This document shows, one piece after another, positions 49,584 through 49,942 of a DNA stretch of 49,942 nucleotides (its first letter is position 1; each line of letters begins with the position of its first letter). The stretch spans positions 1-49,942 of the forward strand of contig CABSIM010000016.1 in the NCBI GenBank assembly GCA_902477765.1, read 5' to 3'. The position numbers and the translations under genes are program-made. This stretch comes from an uncultured Clostridiaceae bacterium (GTDB lineage: Bacteria > Bacillota > Clostridia > Lachnospirales > Lachnospiraceae). The notes below the pieces were generated by a model that was not told where the DNA came from, searched no databases, and was given only the letters and a program-made list of their open reading frames with translations.

Positions 49584-49942
49584 CTAAAGATCATACTGCA
49601 GTGTCACGTTTCCGGACACAGAAGGGCTTTTTTCCCATGATTCGGCAAATGCCCTGATTTTTAATAGTATATCACAGTTTTCATGCTTAATATATAAAAT
49701 TTTTCTGTAAATATCATTAACTTTATACGGTACGGCATCCACGGGCCCGATACATGAAAGGCCGCAGAAGGAAAAGTTCCTGCTGATCTCTTCTCTGAGC
49801 TCTCCTGCCGCTTTTTCCAGAAAATCCGGGACAGGACATATCATACGGATCTCCAGAAGTCCCACGGCCGGCGGATATCCCATCATTCTGCGGTAAAGGA
49901 ACTCTTTTTCATAAAAGCCCTAATAATCCTGGGCAGCCGCAG
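49584..49942 (-). pseudogene. priA: Primosomal helicase PriA, C-terminal fragment with in-frame stop
   Basis: The last about 112 codons of PriA, the helicase that restarts stalled replication forks. After the TAG the reading frame gives GFYEKEFLYRRMMGYPPA and continues to a C-terminal VTLQYDL, the usual PriA end. Before the stop it reads AAAQDY, also PriA-like; a TAG at 49922-49920 stands where related proteins have a charged residue such as Glu. A single base change (GAG to TAG) explains it. It is 20 bases from the contig end, so a sequencing or assembly error is more likely than a true loss of this near-essential gene. The upstream body is outside the window. Confidence 0.8.

Noticed and set aside
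1..49942. Mobile elements, CRISPR arrays, phage genes, tRNA or rRNA genes
   Set aside because: No transposase or integrase motif, no regularly spaced direct repeats, and no tRNA-like or rRNA segments were seen in either strand; gaps between genes are all below 300 bases.

Overview
The window looks like one complete contig of 49,942 bp, because the length is not round, the left end carries sequencing adapter and genes are cut at both ends. It comes from a low-to-mid GC, spore-forming anaerobe of the Bacillota, most likely Lachnospiraceae or a close clostridial family. The reasons are strong AGGAGG ribosome binding sites, a GerW (YtfJ) spore protein next to a YtfI-like DUF2953 protein, the anaerobic (cobalt-early) cobalamin pathway, a PASTA-domain kinase operon, RqcH, citrate lyase and pgsA/cinA/rimO neighbours. 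The species cannot be named from this sequence alone. Almost all genes lie on the minus strand; only rpmB, a LysR regulator with rqcH, and a two-component system are on the plus strand.

Left arm (1-9,000): adapter (1-34), then yloV (cut) and yloU, divergent from rpmB. A long minus-strand housekeeping block follows: yicC-gmk-rpoZ, a terminator, then rimO-pgsA-cinA, a short unknown gene, a DUF2953 gene, gerW and a 45-residue membrane peptide gene. Next (9,100-14,950) are citrate lyase citDEF, divergent from a LysR-type regulator with a LysR-like operator about 66 bases upstream of the predicted citD start site, and rqcH. Then come thiD-thiM (thiamine salvage) and a coiled-coil lipoprotein divergent from an OmpR-type response regulator and histidine kinase (14,950-19,850).

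Centre (19,835-35,919): a compact run of anaerobic cobalamin genes, in transcription order cbiL, hemC, cobA-hemD, cbiD, a free-methionine-sulfoxide-reductase-like GAF gene, cbiF, cbiH, cbiJ-E-T (one triple fusion), cbiA, cobT, cobS, a histidine phosphatase, a small membrane protein, cbiB, cbiP, cbiC. Many neighbours overlap by 4 bases (ATGA). cbiG, a cobalt chelatase, cobU and cobalt transport genes are not in the window, and there is no room for a B12 riboswitch upstream.

Right arm (35,989-49,942): a zinc-dependent phospholipase C family protein, serS, a vitamin B6 pair (ECF S component plus pyridoxal/pyridoxamine kinase), then the conserved order thiN-rpe-rsgA-pknB-stp-rlmN-rsmB-yugP-fmt-def-priA read from the minus strand. 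In Bacillus subtilis yicC-gmk-rpoZ, priA...thiN and rpmB-yloU-yloV form one neighbourhood; here the pieces are at the two ends with vitamin and cofactor genes (B1, B6, B12) and others between them. No tRNA, rRNA, CRISPR, insertion sequence or phage gene was seen. I found no clearly new biological system. The points most worth checking are the reductase-like gene inside the cobalamin operon with its 15-base repeat, the missing B12 switch and cbiG, the lipoprotein/two-component locus, the small peptide gene with an inverted repeat around its start, and the in-frame stop in priA.
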